From NCBI GenBank assembly GCA_950022655.1, contig OX465580.1, forward strand, positions 1,721,122 through 1,785,121: DNA of 64,000 nucleotides, written 5' to 3'. The DNA comes from Alentia gelatinosa. Lineage: Eukaryota > Annelida > Polychaeta > Phyllodocida > Polynoidae. The notes beneath the pieces were generated by a model that worked only from the letters and a program-made list of their open reading frames with translations, was not told where the DNA came from and did not search any database. Every line of letters starts with the position of its first letter. Position 1 is the first letter of the stretch. A program made the position numbers and the translations under genes. Below, piece after piece: positions 9,536 to 18,750 of the stretch.

Positions 9536-10365
9536 TGGGGGTGTTTAACAATGTGGTCCTAGGAGAGTTATGCCTGTAAGAGAGGTCCTCTTTAGGTTTG
9601 CGTTTAACTATTAGGACAATCTTAGTGGGGGACTGTCTTTGCCAAGGATCTTAGCCAGATTGTCCAAAAGTGTTTGACCCACATCTTACAAACTCTCCTC
9701 CACATACCCAAAAGGGTCTTAGACGGGGGACACCTATATAGGTATCTTAGATGATTCAAATTCACAGAGAACAATCTCATTTATTAATTTAACTATAGGC
9801 AATATGTATATTATGGTGTGTAATACAAATCGGCAATGTTAGAGGAGAAATATCTTAAATATTTAGATAGATTCGTTGATATTTGAAAATCATAAAATTT
9901 ATTTCCACAACCCTCACTATGTGGCACTACCTGCAGTTCTAAGGAACTCTCTTCCACAAGGGTCCCACAACTGTCTTACAGCCTGTTTTAGCCCAAGACT
10001 GAATTCAGTCCCAGGAGACTAATTATACAACATTTCACACCCTACAGGGGCCACCATGGGGGAGTTTAACAATGTGGTCCTAGGAGAGTTATGCCTGTAA
10101 TAGAGGTCCTAGGACGGTTTGCGTTTAACTACTAAGACAATCTAAGCGAGGGACTGTCATTGCCAAGGACATATTGAAATGATATTGTCCAAAAGTGTTT
10201 AACAAGTTTGACCCACATCTTACAAACTGTCCTCCACATACCCAAAAGGGTCCTAGATGGGGGACACCTATATAGCTGTCTTAGAGGATTAAAATCACAA
10301 ATAACAACCTTATTTATCAATTTAACTACAGGAAATATGTATAGTATGGTATGTAATACAAAACG
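9536..10365 (+). repeat. Direct duplication of about 300 bp, offset 521-534
   Basis: The blocks 9543-9830 and 10064-10364 align throughout: GTTTAACAATGTGGTCCTAG, TTGACCCACATCTTACAAAC, ACATACCCAAAAGGGTC, and an ATATGTATA/TGTAATACAAA end. Divergence is moderate with small indels, including a block between AAAAGTGTTT and TTGACCC present only in copy 2. No coding signal is seen. Confidence 0.85.
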
Positions 10366-11689
10366 AATTAAAAATGATGAAATTAGTTACCAGAATCCCC
10401 AGGCATGTCCTAGTGAACAACCAATCAGATTGGGTTTTAAAGTCACATGACTAAACATTAGGATTGTCTTTAGTCAATGACTAAAGATATTCCTCGTGGA
10501 GGAAGGATCTTGGTGGAGGACAATGCAATACCATTTTACAAATAAGCATCCTTTGTGCCTCTGCAATGGATTTATTTCAAGGGAAATATAATAATGTAAT
10601 CCAACTACACTTTAAGAGGCCATTACAAGCTGAGAGTAGCTAAGTTGTTTAATTATGCTAAATCAAATATTGTACGACACCCCCTAGGGTTGTCTTCCAA
10701 TAAGACAGATAATGGAGGTAGGACAGGCCCATGGACGATGTGGATCACGATCCAGATTCTTTTAAACACTCAAAATAAAGATATTTTCCTGATCGTTGTG
10801 TAGGAATGTCCTCCATAAAGACGGATCACTTTAGGTAATGAGAATGCATCAAGGACTGCCTTAGGACCAATTCTTTTATCCTTCTTAGTTTTAAAAACAG
10901 GTCCATGGCATATGTTAAACGGGAAAGGTCTTTCATCCTAAGATATGTCTTGGATTGCTAGTCTGATCCTAGAAGGGTTCTTCTGCTAGGACCAAAACTT
11001 GTTAAACGGTGCCCAGGAGAGGGGGGGGGGGTCAGCTCTGACCACTCTCTGCACACACTGGAGTGTACAGGTACACACTCACCCTGGAGTCACAAGGTGC
11101 CTGGAGTGGTGCCTGGAGTGGTCAGTGAGAGGCCGGCCGTACTTCGTGACAGGGAGCTGCTTTCAAAACTAAAACTATACGGTCTATACCCACTAGCACT
11201 AACCCCAGACGATAGGGGCTATGCTCACGGTGTCAGGCCATTTTTTTTTAATGTAGCCCTCGGAATTCTAGGAAATATGTTGCAGTTTTTATCGATTCCT
11301 GTTTTCCTATCTTTGTGGAAAATGTTTTGAGGATTGAATCCACAAAGCACAAGACCTATAAAGAAATTTAAACTAGTGACTTTTAAAAGATCTCAAAATA
11401 AAGATGTTTTCCTGATCTTCTTTTAGACCATCATCCATGAAAACGGATCACTTTGGACAACGAGAAAATAACAAAGACCACGATAAGATCAATTCTCTTA
11501 TCAGTCTTAGTTTTAAGATACTCACCCCCCCCCCCCACTCACACACTCACAAGTGTGTCACATGACCACGACCCACGTGATGTACTGCACGCTGTTTCGT
11601 ATGCTATTATACGCAACACGGTGAAATATTAGCGGCGTGTAGACTTTTATTTCAACATCTTTTCTGTGCCAATTTATTATAAGGCCCGG
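10366..11689. other. Intergenic, old MITE-like debris
   Basis: AT-rich, with repeated words such as AAAGATATTTTCCTGATC (10778 and about 11401-11416, the latter with G for A), TCCAT(A/G)AA(G/A)ACGGATCACTTT (10813 and 11433) and GACCAATTC, so two related halves lie about 620 bp apart. A G10 tract is at 11020-11030 and a C12 tract at 11525-11537. The 77-codon frame at 11097-11330 lacks any recognisable domain. Confidence 0.5.
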
Positions 11690-12139
11690 CGTCCACCTAC
11701 TACGATAGAATCGTAGACCTCCCGATATAGCACCGATACAAAATGTCAAAATCGGTGCCATATCGGGAAGGTGCAAAATCGTAGACATATGTCTAGACAT
11801 GCCAATCCACCATGCGTTGTATGGGGTTTTTATCGGTGTCTAATCGCAGAAACGTGGTCAACTGTCCCAATATTAGGTGACCTTCCGACGTGATGTTGAT
11901 TTTTTATCGGGAGGTGCATCGTAGACCATATCGGTGCCATATCGTTTGTTTGTTTTTTTCGTGTTTTTTTCTTCAAAATCCTTTATTGGTCAGTATTCAC
12001 TTTTTACATTTGCTCAGATTTACAAATTTGTCACATTTGTCCAATAAAAGAATGACAACCGTCAGCCTGGCCGGAGTGCAAGGTGACAAGCCAATCACCC
12101 ACAAAACATTTTTTCGTAGTAGGTGGACGCCGGGCCTAA
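11690..12139 (+). mobile_element. TTAA-type MITE (family D), interrupted copy
   Basis: Left end AAGGCCCGGCGTCCACCTAC, right end GTAGGTGGACGCCGGGCCT. The interior is rich in ATCGTAGAC and ATATCGGTGCC words. It aligns along its length with the intact copy at 54185-54475. A poly(A)-type retroposed insert (11946-12113) separates the body from the right terminus. Confidence 0.85.
11946..12113 (-). mobile_element. Retroposed 3' end with AATAAA and poly(A)
   Basis: On the minus strand the insert ends GACCAATAAAGGATTTTGAAG followed by interrupted A runs. This is the layout of a 3' end copied from RNA: a polyadenylation signal about 15 bp before an A tail. TCGT lies at both ends (11942-11945 and 12114-12117) and may be a short target duplication. 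A similar tail occurs at 29928-30080, so a LINE 3' end is more likely than a host mRNA. Confidence 0.65.
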
Positions 12140-13274
12140 AATCTTTATAAAACTCGGGTATATAGTAGATCTAGAATAACCTGACAAGTTAGCACGTGCT
12201 ACACAACTCGATGGGAATTGATGTTATTCAAGGAACTCTGCCTTTGTAAAAAACACAAAAAACACACACTCCCCAACTCGTTCAGTAACATGCGCAGGAT
12301 GGTGAGGTCGTTTTGTATAATTACAGTCTGAGTTATCAGTGCCTTGAAACATGTACAATTATCACCTAACTCTCATCCGTGGGCGATAATAGCAGAAAAT
12401 AAGGTCATTTTCCATGTGTTTTGTGGTAATTATCTTAAACAGCATCGATTAACCAGAGTCAGATAAGAGATTATCACTGATCTATTATCTTGTACTTCTC
12501 TGATGACGTCACAGTAATTATAGACGTCATTCAAATGACGTCAAGGTTAATTTCCGGGAAGACAAACCAGTGGCAACTGCCATGACGATAGGAGAGTGTA
12601 GTTTGTAGGTGTTCAGTGGCAGTTTAAATCTCCTGTATGTAAAATGGGTTCATTCCGTGATGGCCGCGAGGCATTGCGGCTCTACGCATTGTGCATTGCG
12701 TCGTCACACAGTGTGCTCGCGTAACCGTATCAATACGCATTGCGTAATGTTGCGTATTGTTCATTGAGCGTTACATGCGACTAAGTCCTGGCTCAGTAAC
12801 AACAACAGTGTTATTGTACGAGGTCTGTACGGGGACCAGGGAACCAACCTACTTTTAGGCCACTCAAAAAAAAACACTCGTTTCTCATCGCAGAGCAATG
12901 AACAATATGACGAGTGCGCTTTTTTTTTTTTTCTACATTTTTTTTTTTTGGCTGGATCAAAGATGGCTTTTAAAATGACAAGTACCATAATTTTACAATA
13001 GGTGGCAGTACAGAACTACTGGTTGTGAAGGCAGTATGAAGAAAGATATGAATATTATGATTTTGGGACTACCTAGATACATATATTATTACATACCTAT
13101 GTCCGAATGTCTATGAAATACTACCCGCTGCTAGGAGTACAGTATAAATAATGTTCGGGCGCACTGCGCCCGTAATAAATATTCGGGCGCACTGTGACCA
13201 TTGGGTCAAATGGTACATTTAATAAGTACATAAAAGGCGTTTTTTTTTATATTTAGGTATGAAATGATATGAAA
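12140..13274. other. Unassigned region
   Basis: Contains repeated GCATTGCG words (12670-12760), T tracts at 12920-12950, and two copies of TTCGGGCGCACTG (13154-13192), the first forming a GGGCGCA/TGCGCCC hairpin. No gene or full element is recognised. Confidence 0.5.
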
Positions 13275-13424
13275 ACGTAGTGACTGAGCCAGAAGGGATG
13301 CCATTCTCGGTCTTTTTATACCATATATACGTCCCTCCGCCTGCAACGTCGGGACGTATTCATGGTATAAAAAGACCTCGAACGGCCATCCCTTCAGGCT
13401 CAGTAACCACGTTTTCTCTTAATA
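13275..13424. mobile_element. Palindromic foldback element
   Basis: Arms AACGTAGTGACTGAGCCAGA to GGTCTTTTTATACCATATAT and the matching reverse complement ending GGCTCAGTAACCACGTT. The loop is CTCCGCCTGCAACGTC-like. Arms pair over about 65 bp with several mismatches. No flanking duplication was identified. Confidence 0.8.
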
Positions 13425-13594
13425 CCACGTTGAAAGCCTCCCTGACATCAGGACCTTTAATTTGATCCCAAATACACATACCTGTCATGATATCTATCAA
13501 GGTTCATCTTATGGAAAAAAAATCTCATAAAACTGTTTTTGCTTACGCGCGCGGTGATGAGAAACATGTTTTTTTAAATAGACCCTTGACTCAT

Positions 13595-13690
13595 CCGTGG
13601 GCGCATGGCAAAATGGCGGCCGCGCGTGAGTTTCCGGTTTCGGACCCGGCGGACGCCATTGTTTGTTTTTATCATAACACAGCTTTCTGA
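13595..13690 (+). promoter_or_regulatory. CpG-rich patch with YY1-like start motif
   Basis: AAAATGGCGGCCGCGCGTGAGT combines the YY1-type AATGGCGGC with a consensus splice donor (GTGAGT) a few codons after the ATG. That is the layout of a tiny first coding exon (four to five codons), but no second exon can be identified. Promoter role is inference. Confidence 0.3.
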
Positions 13691-15175
13691 GCAGCTTATC
13701 GCTGAAAAAAGATATGTCAACAGTCAAAATTGATCGCATTTAATAAAGGAATCTAAAATTAATTTGTTTGTTATAAGTTGAGTGTTCGTCTATTGTTTTT
13801 TTGTGTGAAAACGGAAGTTTTCCCCCCAGGACTGTCAGTCTATAGTTTCGACTACTAGTGCTAGCTGCCTGTAGACTAGCCACCTCTGTGAAATATCTGA
13901 AAGTTATTAATTTTGAGCATGGACTGCATATACACTGTCCATTATTCAAGAAATTACTGGCAGATTTATATTTGTATTTTTTTCCTTAAAATCATAGATA
14001 CCTATTGCATAAACTGCCACTTTAGTGTCACACAGTTACATCGATATCAAGATAAGATTTTAAGAAGCATTATGCAGGTTTGTAGTGTCATGAAACTTCG
14101 TGAATAGCAGGGCCAGATCCAAATTAATAAAAACCCTCCCCCCAAACAAAAAATGAAAAAAAAGTAGGTTTCACATGGATATACAAAAAAGGTTGGCTCC
14201 CTAATTTACTTTTTTAGCAATTTATTCCAATACATGTGTAAATGTGCTTGAATGAGCATGTATTTAAAATGTTTCCAGGCTATGATCCTAAACCATAATC
14301 ACATGTAAAATAATGTAGTACAGAACAACCAGGGGCCCGTTGAATAAAATTTGTACGTTTGTGGGGCTAGACGATAAGCCAAATGCAAATATGAAAGAAA
14401 TTTTGCATGATCTTTTGTTTGACAGATTGAATAAAACTGATCGTCCATTGCTGCGGTAATAATTCGTAGAATTATCATAGAATTGACCCATATCGAACGA
14501 TAAAATATCACACATTTTCTGAAGGCTTATATTAGAAAACAAGTAGGCTGAACTACACCCACGATCAAATATTCAATACCTAAGCGATAAGCAAAGATGC
14601 TACCTATGTCATTTCCACACATTCTGAACTGCAAGTATCCCTGAAATGTTGTGCCAAAAGAAAGATAAATTGAAAGATTTACGACATCCCCGACGATAAT
14701 TTGTGTACGACATTTTTTTATTCAACATCTATAGAGTTCTCACATTTTATCTCTTTTATTCTCAATTCATTCTCAATTTATTCTAGAGCAGGTGAGAAAT
14801 CTTAATTTATAGGAAATTATACCTAAAATGACATTGCTTAAAATGGTATTGCTTAATTCTGAAAAAAAAAGGAATTGTGGTAGGGAATTCATTAGCATGA
14901 CTCAATCAGGTATCAATAGCTTTTCAGTGATCAAGTAAATCGGGAGTTTTGTCTCATGTAATATCTCCAATTAAATTAATGGTGTATTACAGTAGCTTAG
15001 TCAAAGATGTAATAACTGTTATGTTAAAATAATAAATAGATATTGAAATAATGTTCTCCTCCAGTATATGTAAGTCTGTATTAGATCATATCATGATCAT
15101 AATGACCTTAAAAAGAAATGGAAATATTTAGATTTGTAATAACCAGTCATATATATCAACCCTGAAAAACATTGC
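13691..15175. other. AT-rich region with one GGGCCCGTT-type MITE end
   Basis: CCAGGGGCCCGTTGAATAAA at 14329-14348 matches the CCAGGGGCCCGTTTAATAA end-type seen at 17402, 18230 and 21570. The other end was not located with confidence (TTTTTATTCAACATC at 14714 is a candidate). No gene seen. Confidence 0.45.
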
Positions 15176-15290
15176 TATTGTGACACTAACAGTGTAATGT
15201 GTCAGCATCAAATGTCGGCGGCCGTAACGAACACCTTTATTTCCGCCATTTTCAGCTGTTATATTCATTCGGATTAGCTCATTAGATTAT
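15176..15290 (+). repeat. Direct repeat P, copy 1
   Basis: Shares TGACACTAACAGTGTAATGT, AACGAACACCTTTATTTCCG and TATATTCATTCGGATTAG with 15843-15946 in the same orientation. The two copies bracket the 331-bp TIR element. Confidence 0.75.
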
Positions 15291-15428
15291 TCTGTAGCTC
15301 AAAATATGGATATTTGACCTATAAAACCTATACCCCCTCTGATATTGAAGAAAAAAAACAAATGATACACTGGGAAACTTTTAGAATACTGAACATGTCT
15401 TAAATTCTAGTTGCACTGGTTCTATGAG

Positions 15429-15759
15429 CAGGGTTCGTACATAGACAGACCAATAAAATTCCCGGCTTTTTCTAGGCTTTTCCAGGCCCTAGTATTCTTT
15501 TTTCCAGGCATATCTGGTTATTGTTTTCAAAACAGTCACTGAGGTTCCATAGGCAGTTAGGTACCATAGTTAAGGAAAGCTAATAATAAGCAGAATTTCA
15601 TAGACTATAAAAATTTATTTTCTATGCAAGACTACATTTTCCGGGCTCTTCCACGTTTTTCCAGGCTCTCTGTGAGAATTCCAGGCTTTTCCAGGCCTGG
15701 GCATCCCAAAAGCATAATTCCAGGCTTTTCCAGTTTTTCCTGGCTTTGTACGAACCCTG
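15429..15759. mobile_element. 331-bp TIR element with 6-bp target duplication
   Basis: Starts CAGGGTTCGTAC and ends GTACGAACCCTG, perfect 12-bp inverted repeats. It is flanked by TATGAG on both sides (15423-15428 and 15760-15765). The interior is composed of repeated CCAGGCTTTTCCAGG-type words on the plus strand. It has no transposase. A 6-bp duplication does not fit Tc1-mariner, hAT or piggyBac; Dada-like elements use 6-7 bp, so the superfamily stays open. Confidence 0.85.
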
Positions 15760-15842
15760 TATGAGAATGACCCACTTACGGATGAAATAACCATATAGAC
15801 CATTTTAAAATTTGGAAAATAATTATAAGAATTACCAAGCAA

Positions 15843-15946
15843 GTCTGACACTGACAGTGTAATATGTAGGCATCAAAGCATCGGTGGACGTAATGAACAC
15901 CTCTTATTTCCGCTGTTTACGGTTTTATATTCATTGAGATTAGGAA
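15843..15946 (+). repeat. Direct repeat P, copy 2
   Basis: Contains TGACACTGACAGTGTAATAT and AATGAACACCTCTTATTTCCG, collinear with copy 1 at 15176. Offset is about 667 bp. Confidence 0.75.
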
Positions 15947-16782
15947 TCCGATGATAGAAACTGAAAATTCAGGCAATTTTACGATATAATACCAAATTAC
16001 AGGCAGTTTCAATGGATATAAGTCGGAAAACTATGGTTCATTGTAGACTCGAACTCGAAGCCATAATCAAGTGACAGCCTTTGTTTACACAGGTAGCCTC
16101 TATTAAGTTTCCTATTTTCTCCATAATATATCAACCATCCATATAAATTAATGGTATAGACATCTTCCTTGGATGATTTCTATAGTAATGTGGCCAACTT
16201 ACAGTAGTGTCATTACATTGATCATTAATGGCAGACTAGATCTTAGAATTCGGAAAAACCAAGGGGACACGGCCATTGTTTACATTTTCGGAGCACCTGC
16301 ACGGCAACCGGAAACTCACTGAGCGCAGGAATTCTGGGATACCGTACAGGGGTCTATGGCCTTACATTGTATCAACTGAGCGCGCACTCCGCGATAAAAC
16401 CCTGCACAGACAGAACACATTGAGCTACAGCCCTCGACAATACGACCCTCAATAGACTTCGGCCTAAGCCGGAAAAGATCTGTTGGTTTAAGGTTTTGTG
16501 AAGTCGCGCAGGAGTATCAACATGTGGTCGGTGTTTGTTTGAGATTGAGAGGTCAGAGTGAAGTTAAGTGATCAGTAAATATACAGAAACTTCTGTGAAC
16601 TGCGCTGGAGTTGGATTCTGGGAGTAAAACGTAAGCGGGGATCTGCGGGGCGTTAAAGGAAAAACAAGAATTGAAGTCACCTTTCCATGAAATCAAGATC
16701 TTTACAAAGGAAAAGTCTTCAAATGATTACTACACAACAAACTGAAAGCATATTGTAACATCGGACATTACATCTGAGCTTT
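15947..16782. other. Unassigned, with a CpG patch near 16260-16680
   Basis: The stretch around 16330 holds GGAATTCTGGGATACC, resembling a ZNF143-type TTCTGGGA element, within locally CpG-rich DNA. No ATG-plus-donor layout that I would call an exon. Confidence 0.4.
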
Positions 16783-16903
16783 TATCTCACCCCTGACATT
16801 TTCGTCACATGGACTTATCACTGGGAACTCGTATTGCAGTCCATTCTCCATGGTCTATATCCCGTGTGTTGTCCATTCTTATAGTGTGTACAGGGGTGAG
16901 ATG
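16783..16903 (+). mobile_element. Module A MITE, full copy
   Basis: Begins TATCTCACCCCTGACATTTT and ends CAGGGGTGAGAT, giving 12-13 bp terminal inverted repeats. Contains CTCCATGGTCTATATCCCGT, shared with 31064-31205. Followed by palindrome F. Confidence 0.85.
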
Positions 16904-16996
16904 AATACAGAAAGCAACTCATTTTGGTCGAAGAAGTCATTCTCCAACTCGTTTGAATACTATGTGATATCCCTACCGTTGGCGTATTTATGGACG

Positions 16997-17063
16997 TAAA
17001 TACTTGGTACAATTGACGATTAGATGAATTCTTCATCTGATCGTCAATTGTACCGCGTATTTA
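16997..17063. mobile_element. Palindrome F, copy 1
   Basis: TAAATACTTGGTACAATTGACGATTAGATGA pairs with the reverse complement ending CAATTGTACCGCGTATTTA. The internal mismatch CTTGG against CGCGG is conserved in copy 2 at 38229-38342, although the flanking arm sequence is different. Confidence 0.85.
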
Positions 17064-17472
17064 TCACATACACAGTAACTCAGTTTCCATATACTAGCAA
17101 ACGAGGCCAATAAGAAATTATAGCCCCAAATCTTAAGTGCTTAGCTTCCTTCTTGGTTGCTTCGGTAAATGCTGTTTTGAGCACTCTGCCTTCCCATACC
17201 TCTCATGAAAACACGGGATGTCTTAATGATGAATTCGCCATGAGCTGTTTAAACCATGAACACATCATCGGGCCTCAGTAAACGTCGCACAAGGCGGAAG
17301 TGAGGGATAAACCAAACAATAACCTCACTTCAGTCCCATTCTCCAGGTTTCCTTATTAAGCCTCTTTTCTTACAATCCGCCACTCGGACACACTGAGATC
17401 CGGGGCCCGTTTAATAATCTAGGGTCCTACGTGAAGACCCTATTCTATACCTTGCGCTAGGGTTATATACAC
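17064..17472. other. Unassigned spacer
   Basis: Contains CGGGGCCCGTTTAATAATCT at 17401-17420, an end-type shared with the 63-bp repeats at 18165-18405. No gene recognised. Confidence 0.4.
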
Positions 17473-17935
17473 AATAATGACAGGATTTGTGTACGAGTGG
17501 CCGTAATCTCCTCGTAGTTGACGCGTATTAATATCAGAGCGATCAGCGAGGATATTACGTCGTCAACTACGAGGAGATTACGGTCACTCGTATACAAAAC
17601 CAGTCGTTATTGTATTGATTGCCCACCTACAAGATTAATAACAAATCTATATAATGTAATTCGCCATTTCACCATGATTTTTGTATGCAAAGCGTGTTAG
17701 CACTGTGATTCCTGATGGTAAATGAGGTTATTGTGACTGATTATGAATAATAAATATTGAATGGACATTCAAGAAACTTATTTTGAAATACATGATAATT
17801 TGACCTCATTATGGATGGGACTTTTTTGCAGGAGATTCTGACATGTCAGAATCTCCCGGTAGCCGATCCCAGGTGCTCCATACATTTCCTATGGAGACTC
17901 CGTATTTGGTGGGTAATAAAGTATAATGATATTTA
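17473..17935 (+). mobile_element. Foldback element family E, copy E1
   Basis: A palindromic head (17473-17612) reads TTTGTGTACGAGTGGCCGTA, CTCCTCGTAGTTGACGCG, then the complementary arm ending ACAAAACCAGTCGTTATTG. The body begins ATTGCCCACCTACAAG and ends TATTTGGTGGGTAATAAAG, which are inverted repeats of each other. The distal end, CCATACATTTCCTATGGAGACTCCGTAT, matches the core of the 73-bp satellite. E2 (49107-49656) and E3 align over head and much of the body. Confidence 0.85.
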
Positions 17936-17949
17936 AGTCTGTTCGTTAA

Positions 17950-18103
17950 CCGTCCATAAGGTCGTCCATAAGTGTTGAATTAAGTTGGCTCACATCGTCC
18001 CTGGGGCACGTTTAATAATGAGGACCCTTCACTAAACACCAACGAGACCCAGGGACGATGTGAGTCAACTTAAATCAACACTTATGGACGACCTTATGGA
18101 CGG
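17950..18103. mobile_element. Hairpin with 56-bp arms
   Basis: The left arm CCGTCCATAAGGTCGTCCAT to ATCGTCCCTGGG (17950-18005) pairs with 18048-18103. The loop holds GCACGTTTAATAATGAGGACC, the GTTTAATAA motif of nearby MITE ends. About 154 bp in total. Confidence 0.85.
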
Positions 18104-18164
18104 CTAAGACTGTCTTATCAGACGTACTTTCAAAATATTAAACATAACCCTTGGATGAGGTACA

Positions 18165-18405
18165 GGAAAGTGTCTACATGTAAAATCCTAGATTATTAAA
18201 CAGGCCCCTGGGTCTCTATGACATACAGTAAAGTGTCTTCATGTAGGATTCTAGATTATTAAACGGGCCCCTGGGTCTCTATGACATACAGAAAAGTATC
18301 TTCATGTACGATCCTAGATTATCAAACAGGCCCCTGGGTCTCTATGACATACAGTAAAGTGTCTTCATGTACGATCCTAGATTATTAAACGGGTCCCTAG
18401 ACTGA
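18165..18405 (+). repeat. 63-bp tandem repeat, four units
   Basis: Each unit contains TCTAGATTATTAAACGGGCC, CCTGGGTCTCTATGACATAC and AGTAAAGTGTCTTCATGTA. The units contain a GGGGCCCGTTTAATAATC-type transposon end on the minus strand, so this looks like amplification of a MITE terminus. Confidence 0.9.
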
Positions 18406-18750
18406 CTTGGGAAGGACGTGGACCTCCTTATTAGGAGACCCTGGGACGATGTGGGTCAACTTAGTTTGTGTCATAACCCTACTGTTCTCATTGTTCCCCT
18501 CATGGGACTTCCTCCCGAGCCTTTCACCAACCTCCAGTGGAGCGGAACTGTTTATAAAGGAGAGGCTGGACTGCCGATCTTGTGGGTGTAAATGAGGCGT
18601 ATGTCCGTGCCGTATTGTGTGTAAAACACATCAAAGTAGTTAGCAGACTGAGGGATTAGGGTAATCCACGAGCGAGGGGAGCAGTCACGTGACATCAAAG
18701 CGTCCCTCACCTGAGTAATCAGCCACAGGTAAGTCGGAGCCCTCATTAGC
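18406..18750. other. Unassigned spacer
   Basis: A TCACGTGAC site lies at 18685-18693. The 62-codon frame at 18407 is hydrophobic in the middle but has no recognisable family and sits between repeats. Confidence 0.45.
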
